DNA from: Arthrobacter sp.
GTDB taxonomy: Bacteria; Actinomycetota; Actinomycetes; Actinomycetales; Micrococcaceae
Assembly (NCBI GenBank): GCA_023264815.1
Contig: JAHFUZ010000004.1
Span: 1-53,728, forward strand
DNA: 53,728 nt
Direction of reading: 5' to 3'
The notes below the pieces were generated by a model, which searched no databases, was not told the origin of the DNA, and was given only the letters and a program-made list of their open reading frames with translations. The position numbers and the translations under genes were made by a program. Shown piece after piece: positions 24,049-32,077 of the stretch (position 1 is the stretch's first letter; each line of letters opens with the position of its first letter).

Positions 24049-24672
24049 TTAAGCCGGCCGGGCCCGCTGGACGTCGGCCGCACTCTCTGCCTGACCGCGT
24101 GCACAGAGCCCCGCCACCACGCCGTCAATGTCGGCGGCCGGCCGGTTCTGGCTGAGCTTGGTTTTCGCCTCGATCCTGGTGATGGCCAGTTCCAGCCCCA
24201 CGATGGCGCGCAGCTGGCCGGCGATGAAGCGTTCAGGGGCATCGTCCACGCTCCAGGGATGCTCAAAGTCCGCTTCGTGCGCGTGGGTGAGCCGCCGCAC
24301 CTGGCTGGCGAGCCATGCCGGATCGTCGTGCACCACGAGCCTGCCGTAGACATGCGCGGTGGAGTAGTTCCACGTGGGCACCACCCGCCCGTGCTCGGCC
24401 TTGGATGCATACCAGGACGGCGAGATATAGGCATCCGCGCCCTGGATGATCATCAGCGCTTCGCCCACAACAGGATCGGTCCACTGGGCGTTGTTCCGGG
24501 CCACATGCGTCTGCAGGGCGCCGTGCTCGCCCACGGACGGGTCGTAGACAAACGGCAGGAGCGTGGCCAGCAGCCCCTGCGACGTCATGGTGATGAGGTT
24601 GGCCGCGCCCGGCCTGGCCAGGAGCCTGTGGACGGCTTCCGGGGCTGCCTCGAAGTGGGCTGGGGTGTACAT
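24049..24672 (-). CDS. PaiB-family FMN-binding protein (negative regulator type)
   Basis: A 207-residue protein of the PaiB / FMN-binding split-barrel group. Signatures are MYTPAHFEA at the start, WKxxx-like SPSWYASKAEHGRVVPTWNY and VHVYG-type AHVYGRL in the middle, and IVGLELAITRIEAKTKLSQN near the end. In Bacillus, PaiB affects sporulation and protease genes; elsewhere the role is unclear, and FMN or haem binding is suggested by the fold. Its ribosome-binding site (GAAGGA) lies within the last codons of the EamA gene, 4 nt before this start, so the genes are translationally linked. Confidence 0.88.
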   Translation of the reverse strand: MYTPAHFEAAPEAVHRLLARPGAANLITMTSQGLLATLLPFVYDPSVGEHGALQTHVARNNAQWTDPVVGEALMIIQGADAYISPSWYASKAEHGRVVPTWNYSTAHVYGRLVVHDDPAWLASQVRRLTHAHEADFEHPWSVDDAPERFIAGQLRAIVGLELAITRIEAKTKLSQNRPAADIDGVVAGLCARGQAESAADVQRARPA

Positions 24673-24676
24673 GGCT

Positions 24677-25624
24677 TTAATCCTTCACGGTCTGGAGCGG
24701 GGTTGCGGCGCGGACGGCAGGTGACGGCAGGGGAGCAGGCGGGGCCGGCCTGAGGCGGACCCGGACGGCGGCGCCTGCGCAGAGGATCACCGCGAGTCCG
24801 CCCGCAATGGTGGTCCACGTCAGCACCTCGCCCAGCAGCAGGCCCGCCCAGCAGATACTGAGCACAGGCTGGATCAGTTGGACCTGGCTGACCCTTGCCA
24901 TGGGCCCGATGGCCAGTCCGCGGTACCAGGCGAAGAACCCCAGGAACATGCTGACCACTCCGAGGTAGGCGAACGCCAGCCATTGGCCCGGTGAGCCGGC
25001 CTGCGGCTCCTGTATCGTGGCGATCACTGCGAGGACCATCATCAGCGGAGACACCAGCACCAGCGCCCAGGACACGGTCTGCCAGGCCCCCAGTTCGCGC
25101 GCCAGCAGCCCGCCCTCCGCGTAACCCATCGCCGCGGCCAGCACCGCCCCCAACAGCAACAGGTCCGCACCGTGCAGCTGCCCAAAACCGCCGGACTGCA
25201 GGGATGCGAAAGCGATGGCCACGAGCGCGCCGAGGCCCGTGATCAGCCAGAACGCCAGCGGCGGACGCTCCCTGCCGCGAAGGACCGCAGCCGTCGCGGT
25301 GGCGGCCGGAAGCAGGGCGATGACCACCGCGCCGTGGCTTGCCGGCGTGGTGGCGAGGGCATAGGACGTGAGCAGGGGAAAGCCAACGACGACGCCGCCC
25401 GCCACCAGTACCAACCGGCCCCATTGTGCGCCGCGGGGGAGCCGCTGCCGGGTGAGTGCCAGGGCTGCGCCGGCGAGGAGGGCGGCCACCACCGCACGCC
25501 CCGACCCGATAAACAGCGGGGACAGTCCAGCCACGGCGATCTTGGTCAACGGGACGGTGAAAGAGAAGGCCGCTATACCGAGGAGTCCCCACCAGAGCCC
25601 GGCTGCGGAGCTGGGCGGTATCAC
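24677..25624 (-). CDS. EamA/DMT-family transporter
   Basis: A 315-residue membrane protein with ten predicted helices in two EamA repeats, typical of exporters of amino acids, metabolites or vitamins. Helix 1 begins straight after the start (GLWWGLLGIAAFSFTVPLTK). The second repeat contains YLGVVSMFLGFFAWYRGLA and QPVLSICWAGLLLGE. GTG 25624 is preferred because it gives the normal family length and leaves the operator palindrome (25640-25651) outside the gene; ATG 25663, whose bases overlap the MocR start, is the alternative. It is divergent from a MocR regulator, which most likely controls it, and is followed by paiB. Confidence 0.87.
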   Translation of the reverse strand: MIPPSSAAGLWWGLLGIAAFSFTVPLTKIAVAGLSPLFIGSGRAVVAALLAGAALALTRQRLPRGAQWGRLVLVAGGVVVGFPLLTSYALATTPASHGAVVIALLPAATATAAVLRGRERPPLAFWLITGLGALVAIAFASLQSGGFGQLHGADLLLLGAVLAAAMGYAEGGLLARELGAWQTVSWALVLVSPLMMVLAVIATIQEPQAGSPGQWLAFAYLGVVSMFLGFFAWYRGLAIGPMARVSQVQLIQPVLSICWAGLLLGEVLTWTTIAGGLAVILCAGAAVRVRLRPAPPAPLPSPAVRAATPLQTVKD

Positions 25625-25639
25625 TGGCCGAACATGTAG

Positions 25640-25651
25640 AGTAGCGCTACT
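25640..25651. promoter_or_regulatory. Palindrome AGTAGCGCTACT between eamA and mocR
   Basis: A perfect 12-nt palindrome in the 37-nt divergent spacer. It overlaps TACTGT (25648-25653), which lies 8 nt before the mocR ATG and could be its leaderless -10, and on the other strand TACTCT, a possible eamA -10. A MocR dimer bound here would control both genes. Confidence 0.55.
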
Positions 25652-25661
25652 GTTGTCTCTC

Positions 25662-27074
25662 ATGAACAACGATAGCAGTTCGCGGATTGTGGCGCACCTG
25701 ACAACCTGGATCGGCACCGCAGCCCCCGGCGCGAAACTGCCGTCCACCCGGTCCCTGGTGGCCGAGAACCGGGCCAGCCCGGTCACGGTGCAAAAAGCCC
25801 TGCAGGTGCTGACCGCGAAGGGCCTCATCGAGAGCCGGCCCGGTGTGGGAACGTTCGTCCGGGCCGTCCGGACAGCGCGGCCATCGGATTACGGCTGGCA
25901 GACGGCCGCCCTCCGCTCCCCGCGGGCACCGCTTCCGTCCGCCTCCTCCACCATGCGCGACGTCCCCAACGACGCCATCGCTTTCCATTCCGGCTACCCG
26001 GCCCGGGAGCTCCTGCCCGAACGGCTGGTGCGTGCGGCACTGACGCGCGCTGCCCGCGGGGACGCCGCGCTCTTCCGCCCGCCGGCTGCCGGCCTGCCGG
26101 AACTGCAGTCCTGGTTCGCGCACGAGCTCGGGGCCGCGACGCCGGCGGGGACCACACCGCCGAACCCGAGTGACGTCGTCGTGCTTCCCGGCAGCCAGAG
26201 CGGTTTGAGCTCCATCTTCAGCGCGCTCGCGGGCCGCGGGCAGCCGGTGCTGATGGAATCTCCCACGTACTGGGGCGCCATCCTGGCCGCGGCGCAGGCT
26301 GGCGTGCAGGTGGTGCCGGTGCCCAGCGGGCCTGACGGTCCTGACCCGGCGGAACTGGCCCGGGCCTTGGACGAAACCGGTGCCAGGCTGTTCTATGCCC
26401 AGCCCAACTATGCGAACCCCACCGGTGCGCAGTGGACATCCGAACGCGGGGAGGAAGTTCTTGAGGTGGTGCGTTCACAAGGCGCGTTCCTGGTGGAGGA
26501 CGACTGGGCGCACGACTTCGGCATCACCTCCACCCCGGTGCCCGTGGCCTCCCGGGACGATTCCGGCCATGTGGTCTACCTGCGGTCCCTGACCAAGAGT
26601 GTGTCGCCCTCCATCCGGATCGCGGCGGTGATCGCGCGCGGGCCGGCCAGGGAACGCATCCTGGCGGACCGGGCGGCGGAGTCGATGTACGTCAGCGGGC
26701 TGCTCCAGGCTGCAGCGCTCGACGTCGTGACGCAGCCTGCGTGGCAGACGCACCTGCGCAGCCTCCGCCACCAGCTCCAGTCCCGCCGGGACCTGCTGGT
26801 CACCAGCCTGCGCGAACATGTTCCGCAGGCCCACCTCGAGCAGGTGCCCAGGGGCGGGCTCAACCTCTGGGCGCGGCTGCCCGACGGAACGGACCTCGAC
26901 CGGCTGGCGCGCGACTGCGAAAGCGCCGGCGTGATCATTGCCGCCGGCCGGGAGTGGTTCCCCGCCGAGCCGGCCGGCCCGTTCATCCGGCTCAACTACT
27001 CGGGCACGAACCCGGGCGCCTTTCCCGAAGGCGCCCGGATCATTGGCCAGGTGCTGGAGCGGAACGGGGGCTAG
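25662..27074 (+). CDS. MocR-type regulator: GntR winged helix fused to a fold-type I aminotransferase domain
   Basis: A 470-residue regulator. Residues 1-70 are a GntR winged helix (KLPSTRSLVAENRASPVTVQ then KALQVLTAKGLIESRPGVGT); the rest is an aminotransferase-like domain that binds PLP. The PLP Lys is in LRSLTKSVSPSIRIA; other signatures are LPGSQSGLSSI, AQPNYANPTGAQW and DDWAHDF. MocR proteins sense PLP or PLP-bound amino compounds rather than catalyse transamination. ATG 25662 gives an N-terminus at the first helix and is probably leaderless. Divergence from an EamA exporter is a recurrent MocR arrangement. Confidence 0.92.
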   Translation: MNNDSSSRIVAHLTTWIGTAAPGAKLPSTRSLVAENRASPVTVQKALQVLTAKGLIESRPGVGTFVRAVRTARPSDYGWQTAALRSPRAPLPSASSTMRDVPNDAIAFHSGYPARELLPERLVRAALTRAARGDAALFRPPAAGLPELQSWFAHELGAATPAGTTPPNPSDVVVLPGSQSGLSSIFSALAGRGQPVLMESPTYWGAILAAAQAGVQVVPVPSGPDGPDPAELARALDETGARLFYAQPNYANPTGAQWTSERGEEVLEVVRSQGAFLVEDDWAHDFGITSTPVPVASRDDSGHVVYLRSLTKSVSPSIRIAAVIARGPARERILADRAAESMYVSGLLQAAALDVVTQPAWQTHLRSLRHQLQSRRDLLVTSLREHVPQAHLEQVPRGGLNLWARLPDGTDLDRLARDCESAGVIIAAGREWFPAEPAGPFIRLNYSGTNPGAFPEGARIIGQVLERNGG

Positions 27075-27089
27075 GCTGGCTGCGCGGAC

Positions 27090-27641
27090 CTATTCGCCCA
27101 GCCGGCTGTAGGTGCTGACCACGTTGCCTTTGGAGGTGCGGTACTGGTCTGTCAGGCTGAGCCGGGTGGTTGGGTCGCCCGGCTCGAACAGGTGCCTGCC
27201 GCTGCCGGCCACCACGGGGTGGGTCATGAGCGTCAGCTCATCAAGCAGCCCGGCAAACAGCAAGTGTCGGACCACGGAGATGCTGCCCATCACGGCGATT
27301 TCGCCGCCGTCGCGCTCCTTCAGACCGGACACAAAGTCCTCCAGCGGACCCTCGATCAGGTGGGAGTTCTGCCACTCCAACGGCTCCGCCAGGGTCCGGG
27401 AGGCAACAAACTTGTCAACGCCGTTGATGAAGCCGGCGAAATCCTGGTCAGCCGACGCGGTGGGCCAGTAGCCGGCCCATTCCTGGTAGCTCACCCGTCC
27501 CAGCACCACGGTGTCCACCCGCTCCATCACGCCGGTCAGGGCGTTGCCCATGTCCTCGTCGAAGCTGTCGAACTGCCACAGGAACGGGTCTGACACCACG
27601 CCGTCAACGGAGTGGAACAGGCCGGACGTGACTTTGCGCAT
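27090..27641 (-). CDS. Dihydrofolate reductase family (RibD C-terminal-like) protein
   Basis: A 183-residue protein of the DHFR/RibD C-terminal fold. It opens with RKVTSGLFHSVDGVVSDP and contains DTVVLGRVSYQEWAGYWP, FVASRTL and MGSISVVRHLLFAGLLDELT, all typical of the YyaP/YwjB-like group. Many such proteins are NADPH-dependent reductases of unknown substrate; true folate or riboflavin function is unlikely because the family differs at the active site. GGAGG lies 5 nt before ATG. It converges on mocR with 15 nt between the stops. Confidence 0.85.
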   Translation of the reverse strand: MRKVTSGLFHSVDGVVSDPFLWQFDSFDEDMGNALTGVMERVDTVVLGRVSYQEWAGYWPTASADQDFAGFINGVDKFVASRTLAEPLEWQNSHLIEGPLEDFVSGLKERDGGEIAVMGSISVVRHLLFAGLLDELTLMTHPVVAGSGRHLFEPGDPTTRLSLTDQYRTSKGNVVSTYSRLGE

Positions 27642-27711
27642 GGGGACCTCCAGAGTCAGCGGTAGTTGGCATCCACCCTATTGGCCGGCCCCGCAGCACG
27701 GAAGCCCTGGG

Positions 27712-27733
27712 CCGGTGGTTGAGCCTGCCGAAA
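27712..27733 (-). repeat. Dispersed about 22-nt motif
   Basis: On the minus strand this reads TTTCGGCAGGCTCAACCACC followed by GG. It is the best-conserved intergenic copy and differs from 33504-33525 at two positions. Confidence 0.6.
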
Positions 27734-27885
27734 CCTATCCCGACGGGTCCCGACCACCGGTCCCGGCGCCGCCGGAGTTATGTTCATCACCACTGCCTGC
27801 GTGTTGCGCGAATACACCGTCCGGCAGCCGCATACTTATCTCTATGCGGCCTCTCGCCGCGCCCCGGCCAGGCAGGAGGAAGTGC

Positions 27886-28383
27886 ATGGAAACCCTGAAA
27901 AAAATCGTGAGCAACCAGTACTTCCCCGCCGCCGCGGTGCTGACGGCTGTCCTGCTGTTCTGGACCATCGCGATGTTCGGCGGGCTTTCCCTGCTGCACA
28001 ACAACCAGCCGCCCATGGCCACCCTGACCTGGATGCTGTTCGTCTACGCAGCGGCAGTACTGACCCCGCTGGCCGGCATCATCGCCGCCGCAGACCTGGT
28101 CCGCCGCTGGCGCCGCGACCGCCACTACGCGCAGGCTGAGGGCGAGCAGGATGAATTGGCGTACGCCGAACTCCCTTCGGAGGACAGTTCAGCCGACGAG
28201 CCGCTCCAGGGTGAGGAACCCGACGAGCCGTACCCGGGCGTGGAAGCCTCCCGCCAGGAGGCTCCTCGGACGGAAGCAACCCCGCACGAGCCCCCGACGC
28301 AGCCCGTGACCTACCGTCCGGCCGCGCATCAGTCCGCCAAGAATCGGCCGGCTCAGGCAAAGCAGCGCAAGAACGCCGCATAG
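27886..28383 (+). CDS. Small membrane protein with long acidic cytoplasmic tail
   Basis: A 165-residue protein of unknown function. Two transmembrane helices (PAAAVLTAVLLFWTIAMFGG and TWMLFVYAAAVLTPLAGIIA) are followed by a basic stretch (RRWRRDRHYAQ) and a tail of about 80 residues rich in Glu, Pro and Ser that ends in a basic RPAQAKQRKNAA. AGGAGG lies 6 nt before ATG 27886, which fixes the start; longer in-frame starts upstream have no such site. No domain recognised. The disordered charged tail suggests a docking or scaffold role, but that is only a guess. Confidence 0.7.
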   Translation: METLKKIVSNQYFPAAAVLTAVLLFWTIAMFGGLSLLHNNQPPMATLTWMLFVYAAAVLTPLAGIIAAADLVRRWRRDRHYAQAEGEQDELAYAELPSEDSSADEPLQGEEPDEPYPGVEASRQEAPRTEATPHEPPTQPVTYRPAAHQSAKNRPAQAKQRKNAA

Positions 28384-28389
28384 GCCCGC

Positions 28390-28525
28390 GCCAAAGCGTC
28401 AGCGTACCTGCCGCGCCAGTTCCGCCCGGCAGCCTTGTCCGCATAGAGGGCGGCGTCCGCCTCGCCAGGAGGGTATCGGCCCTGGCCCTGTGGCCGCCGG
28501 GGAAAGCCGGAATCCTGGCCACGCA
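28390..28525 (-). pseudogene. Remnant: C-terminus of a GGDEF domain
   Basis: On the minus strand one frame reads HRARADTLLAR and, after a single-base shift near 28463, the next frame reads ADAALYADKAAGRNWRGRYA. Joined, this is the end of a GGDEF domain (the ADxLLxRADxALYxAKxxGRN pattern). The GGDEF motif itself is absent, because the MBL-rhodanese gene begins its 3' end at 28530. So a third diguanylate cyclase gene once lay here and has been reduced to its tail with a frameshift. Confidence 0.6.
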
Positions 28526-28529
28526 GTAT

Positions 28530-29852
28530 TCAGGAAGCAGCGTACTGTCCGTCCACATGGACCACGTCCCGGCCGGCGCGCTGGAGCAGGCTGGCAGCCA
28601 CACCGGAGCGGTACCCGGTGGCGCAGTGCACCCACACCGTGCCGTCCGGGACCTCATTCATCCGCAGCAGCAGCTCATGCAGTGGGATGTTTACTGCCCC
28701 GGCGAGGTGGCCGGCGTCGTACTCGTCCGTGCGCCGCACATCCAGCACCACGTCCCCGGGGCCGCGCTGCGCCAGGTCCGCCCAGTGCACCCGCGGATAC
28801 TGTACGACGGCGGTGCCCGGCGCGAGTGCCGACGGGTCGGTTCCGAGGGCGGCGTCAGGGGAATCGATGCCAATGCGGGACAGGTCCCGGATGGCGTTTT
28901 CGACGTCCTGTTCGGCTCCCACGAGGGTGAGCTGCCGGTTCCACGGCAGGACCCAGCCAAGGTAGGCCGTGAAGCTGGAGCCGCGGCCGTACTCGAAGCT
29001 GACCGATCCCTTCAGGTGGCTGGACGCGAAGGCCACCCTGTTCCGAAGGTCCACCACCCATTCGCCGTCCGCCAGCCGGCGGCTCAGCTCCGCGGGATTG
29101 ACAGACTCCGGCACCGCAAGGTCCGCGGGCCCGGGACCCGTCCGGTTGGCCGGTGCCATGTGGGCGTAGTAGGACGGGTAGGCGGTGAGGTTGCTGATCA
29201 GTTCCCGCACGAAATGCTCCTCGTCCGGGTCCGTGAACGCGTGGTTGGTTTGCTCCTGCTCGGCCATGGTGGAGGCACGCACGCCCGACGCCGGCCCGGA
29301 CGAACAGAACGAGCCGAACCCGTGCGTGGGGTACAGGGCAGCTCCTGGCCCGGCTTCGGCGGCCAGGCGGCGGACCGAGGAATACTGCGCCCGGGTCAGC
29401 TTTTCCGTGTCCCCGTCACTGACCAGATCCGTCCGGCCCACCGACCCGTACAGCAGGCTGCCGCCCGAAAACACCGCCTGCTCCTGGCCATCGGTCACCA
29501 CGTAGCTGAGGTGGTGGTGCGTGTGTCCCGGCGTGGCCACAGCCTTCACGGTGAGCCGGCCCACCCGGACCGTGCCGCCGTCCGCGATGGGCGTGCGCTC
29601 GAACCCTACCTCGTCCGCCCCGTTCACGAGGTAGACGGCACCGTGGGCTTCGGCCAGGATCAGGCCGCCGGTCAGGTAGTCGTTGTGCAGGTGTGTTTCG
29701 GCCACGTGGGTGATCCTGACGTGTGCCGCTACCGCCGCGGCGTCAACCCGGTCCGTGTCCCGCTGCGGGTCGATGACCAGGGCAACGTCGCCGTCATGGA
29801 CCAGGTAGCTGCGGTCCCCGAGCGGCCGGGTTTCGATGACAACAACATCCAT
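28530..29852 (-). CDS. MBL-fold hydrolase fused to two rhodanese domains (persulfide dioxygenase-like)
   Basis: A 440-residue protein. Residues 1-200 are a metallo-beta-lactamase fold with ETHLHNDYLTGG, ATPGHTHHHLSYV and LYPTHGFGSFC metal motifs, like ETHE1-type persulfide dioxygenases, which oxidise glutathione or mycothiol persulfide to sulfite. Two rhodanese domains follow. The first (ELSRRLADGEWVVDLRNR) has no catalytic Cys, its loop reading TLVGAEQD. The second (VVLDVRRTDEYDAGHLAGA) keeps it in WVHCATGYRSG. The arrangement is common in bacterial sulfur-detoxification enzymes. GAGGA precedes ATG. No other sulfur gene is nearby. Confidence 0.9.
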   Translation of the reverse strand: MDVVVIETRPLGDRSYLVHDGDVALVIDPQRDTDRVDAAAVAAHVRITHVAETHLHNDYLTGGLILAEAHGAVYLVNGADEVGFERTPIADGGTVRVGRLTVKAVATPGHTHHHLSYVVTDGQEQAVFSGGSLLYGSVGRTDLVSDGDTEKLTRAQYSSVRRLAAEAGPGAALYPTHGFGSFCSSGPASGVRASTMAEQEQTNHAFTDPDEEHFVRELISNLTAYPSYYAHMAPANRTGPGPADLAVPESVNPAELSRRLADGEWVVDLRNRVAFASSHLKGSVSFEYGRGSSFTAYLGWVLPWNRQLTLVGAEQDVENAIRDLSRIGIDSPDAALGTDPSALAPGTAVVQYPRVHWADLAQRGPGDVVLDVRRTDEYDAGHLAGAVNIPLHELLLRMNEVPDGTVWVHCATGYRSGVAASLLQRAGRDVVHVDGQYAAS

Positions 29853-29879
29853 GACTTCATTGTCCTCGGTTTGCCGGGC

Positions 29880-32018
29880 TTACGTGGGGCCGGACCGGCT
29901 CGCCAGCGCAGACAGCGCCTGACCGGCAGTCCTCAGCGCCTGGTCGAAGCGGGCGGCCGGCTCGGGGTGCGAGAACAGGTAGCCCTGCAGCGAGTCGCAT
30001 TCCAGGGCGATGAGGTATCTGGCCTGCTCGTCGGTTTCGATGCCTTCCGCCGTGACGGTCAGCCCCAGGCTGTGTGCCATGTTGATCATGGAGCTGAGGA
30101 TAGGCAGGCGTTCGTCACCGGTGCGCACCATGGAGACAAACGTCTTGTCAATCTTCACGATGTCCACGGGCAGGTCCTGCAGCCGGCCAAGCGAGGAGTA
30201 GCCGGTGCCGAAATCGTCGAGCGCCACGCGGGCCCCTGCTTCCCGCAGGCGGCTGAGCTGCTTGATCACGTTGCAGTCGGCGTCGAAGAACACACTCTCG
30301 GTGACCTCGAATACCAGCTGGTACACACCCACCCGGCACGTCTCCGCCAGCTCCAGGACCCGTTCGGCAAAGTCCAGTTCCTGCAGTTGGACCCCCGAGA
30401 CGTTCATGGACAGCGACCGCGACGGATCCTCGCGCAGCCATGATGCCATCTGCTTCAGGCTTTGCACCATCACTTCGCTGCCGATGCCGTTGATGAGGCC
30501 ACTTCGCTCGGCCAAGGGGATGAACACCGCCGGCGGGACGCGCTGGTCCCCGCGGTCCCAGCGTGCCAGGGCTTCGAACTTGACCACCCGGCCCATGCGC
30601 GGTGACACGATGGGCTGGAAGTCCACGGAAATCTCGCCTTGGCCAACAGCCAGCTGGAGGCCGGCTTCCAGGTCGGTCCGCTGGACCAGCGCGGTCATCA
30701 TGTCCTGATGAAACCGCAGGAAACGGTTCTTACCGGCTGCCTTGGCCGCATACATGGCGATGTCCGCCTCACGCAGGAGTTCCGAAGCCCCCTGGGCCTG
30801 GCGGCCCATCGAAGCAAGCCCCAGGCTCAGGCTGGGACGGAGCATGCTTCCCTCGATCGAGAACGGCACGTGCAGGCAGCGGACAATGCACTCGGCGATG
30901 GCGTCGGCATCCGGGCAGGCTGTCAGCAGCACTACGAATTCGTCGCCACCCAGCCTCGCCACCACGTCCGCGGTGGGGACGCAGCCCTGGAGCCGGCGGG
31001 CAACCTCCACGAGCATGTCATCGCCGGCCTGATGGCCGAGAATGTCGTTGACTTCCTTGAAGTCATCAAGGTCCAGCAGGAGGATATCTACTGACTTGAG
31101 CCTGGGCGGCTTCAACGCACGGACGAGTTCAGCATTGAAGACCGCCCTGTTGGCCAGGCCGGTGAGCGGGTCCCGGAACGCCATGGACCGCAGTTGCTCC
31201 GCCTGCACCGCGAGGTCGGTCAGGGCCCGCTCGGCCTGCTCCTGGGCCTTCCGCCGCGGCGTGACATCCCGAAAGCTCCAGACCCGTCCCACAATCCGAT
31301 CGCCCACCTTCTGGGGGCGCGAGTACCGTTCAAAGGTCCGGCCGTCCAGGAAATCCACCACGTCGTGGCTCTCGGCTGCCGGATTCGCCGTCAGTTCTGT
31401 TACCCGCGCCAGGAACTGCCCAGGATCCTGCACCTGGGAAAGGACCACCTGCATGGCGGGCTCGTCGGATTCGGCCTCCAAGAGTTCCGGCGGGATGCCC
31501 CACATGGTGAGGAACTGCTCGTTCAGTCCGGCGATCTTGCCCTCGGCGCTGATGACCAGGATTCCGTCGGCTGTGGACTCCAGCGTGGCTGTCAGCAGCG
31601 ACATCGCCTCGCTCAGGTCAGCGTCGCCGCCCTTCCGGTGCCCTGTGCTCCGGACCGAGACAAGCAGGATCTGCGAGCCATCGCCCTCGAGCAGGGAACA
31701 GGCAATTTCCGCCGGGAACTCCGTGCCGTCCCGGTGCAGGCCGTAAACTTCGCGGGGCGGCAGCGGTTTATCAGGCTGCTCCGCCAGCCGGGTCCGCAGC
31801 AGCGCCGTCTCATTGTGGAACCCGGCCGCCAAGAGCATCCAGTGGTTGCTGCCGGTCAGCTCGTCCCGGGAGTAGCCGAAGAGCCTGCTGGCTGCGGCGT
31901 TCGCCAGCAGAATGGTCCCGTCCGCATCGATGGCCAGGAGGGCGTCCGGGCCGGCATCAAGGAGCGCGCCGAAAGATGGTGCTGCAAGAACCCTGTTCTG
32001 CCGCCGCGATCCCCCCAC
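29880..32018 (-). CDS. PAS-PAS-GGDEF-EAL c-di-GMP turnover protein
   Basis: A 712-residue soluble protein. Two PAS sensor domains (GPDALLAIDADGTILLANAA; ESTADGILVISAEGKIAGLN) lead to GGDEF and EAL domains. GGDEF is intact (RLGGDEFVVLL), but the inhibitory RxxD site is replaced by PTAD, so this cyclase should escape product inhibition. The EAL domain keeps the phosphodiesterase residues: FEALARW, MNVSG, FEVTES, DDFGTGYSS, KIDKTF, AEGIE and LQGYLFSHP. It may make or degrade c-di-GMP depending on the PAS signals. GTG 32018 has GGGGGTGG 6 nt upstream; a TTG at 32024 is the alternative. Confidence 0.94.
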   Translation of the reverse strand: MGGSRRQNRVLAAPSFGALLDAGPDALLAIDADGTILLANAAASRLFGYSRDELTGSNHWMLLAAGFHNETALLRTRLAEQPDKPLPPREVYGLHRDGTEFPAEIACSLLEGDGSQILLVSVRSTGHRKGGDADLSEAMSLLTATLESTADGILVISAEGKIAGLNEQFLTMWGIPPELLEAESDEPAMQVVLSQVQDPGQFLARVTELTANPAAESHDVVDFLDGRTFERYSRPQKVGDRIVGRVWSFRDVTPRRKAQEQAERALTDLAVQAEQLRSMAFRDPLTGLANRAVFNAELVRALKPPRLKSVDILLLDLDDFKEVNDILGHQAGDDMLVEVARRLQGCVPTADVVARLGGDEFVVLLTACPDADAIAECIVRCLHVPFSIEGSMLRPSLSLGLASMGRQAQGASELLREADIAMYAAKAAGKNRFLRFHQDMMTALVQRTDLEAGLQLAVGQGEISVDFQPIVSPRMGRVVKFEALARWDRGDQRVPPAVFIPLAERSGLINGIGSEVMVQSLKQMASWLREDPSRSLSMNVSGVQLQELDFAERVLELAETCRVGVYQLVFEVTESVFFDADCNVIKQLSRLREAGARVALDDFGTGYSSLGRLQDLPVDIVKIDKTFVSMVRTGDERLPILSSMINMAHSLGLTVTAEGIETDEQARYLIALECDSLQGYLFSHPEPAARFDQALRTAGQALSALASRSGPT

Positions 32019-32077
32019 GCGCAACCACCCCCACGCACATCATAAAGCGCGTGCGCCGATCGCGGGGCACAAATGCG

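Noticed and set aside
27511..27885. Extension of the acidic-tail membrane protein upstream into the DHFR-like gene
   Set aside because: The upstream part is antisense to a gene with clear motifs; AGGAGG is correctly placed only for ATG 27886.
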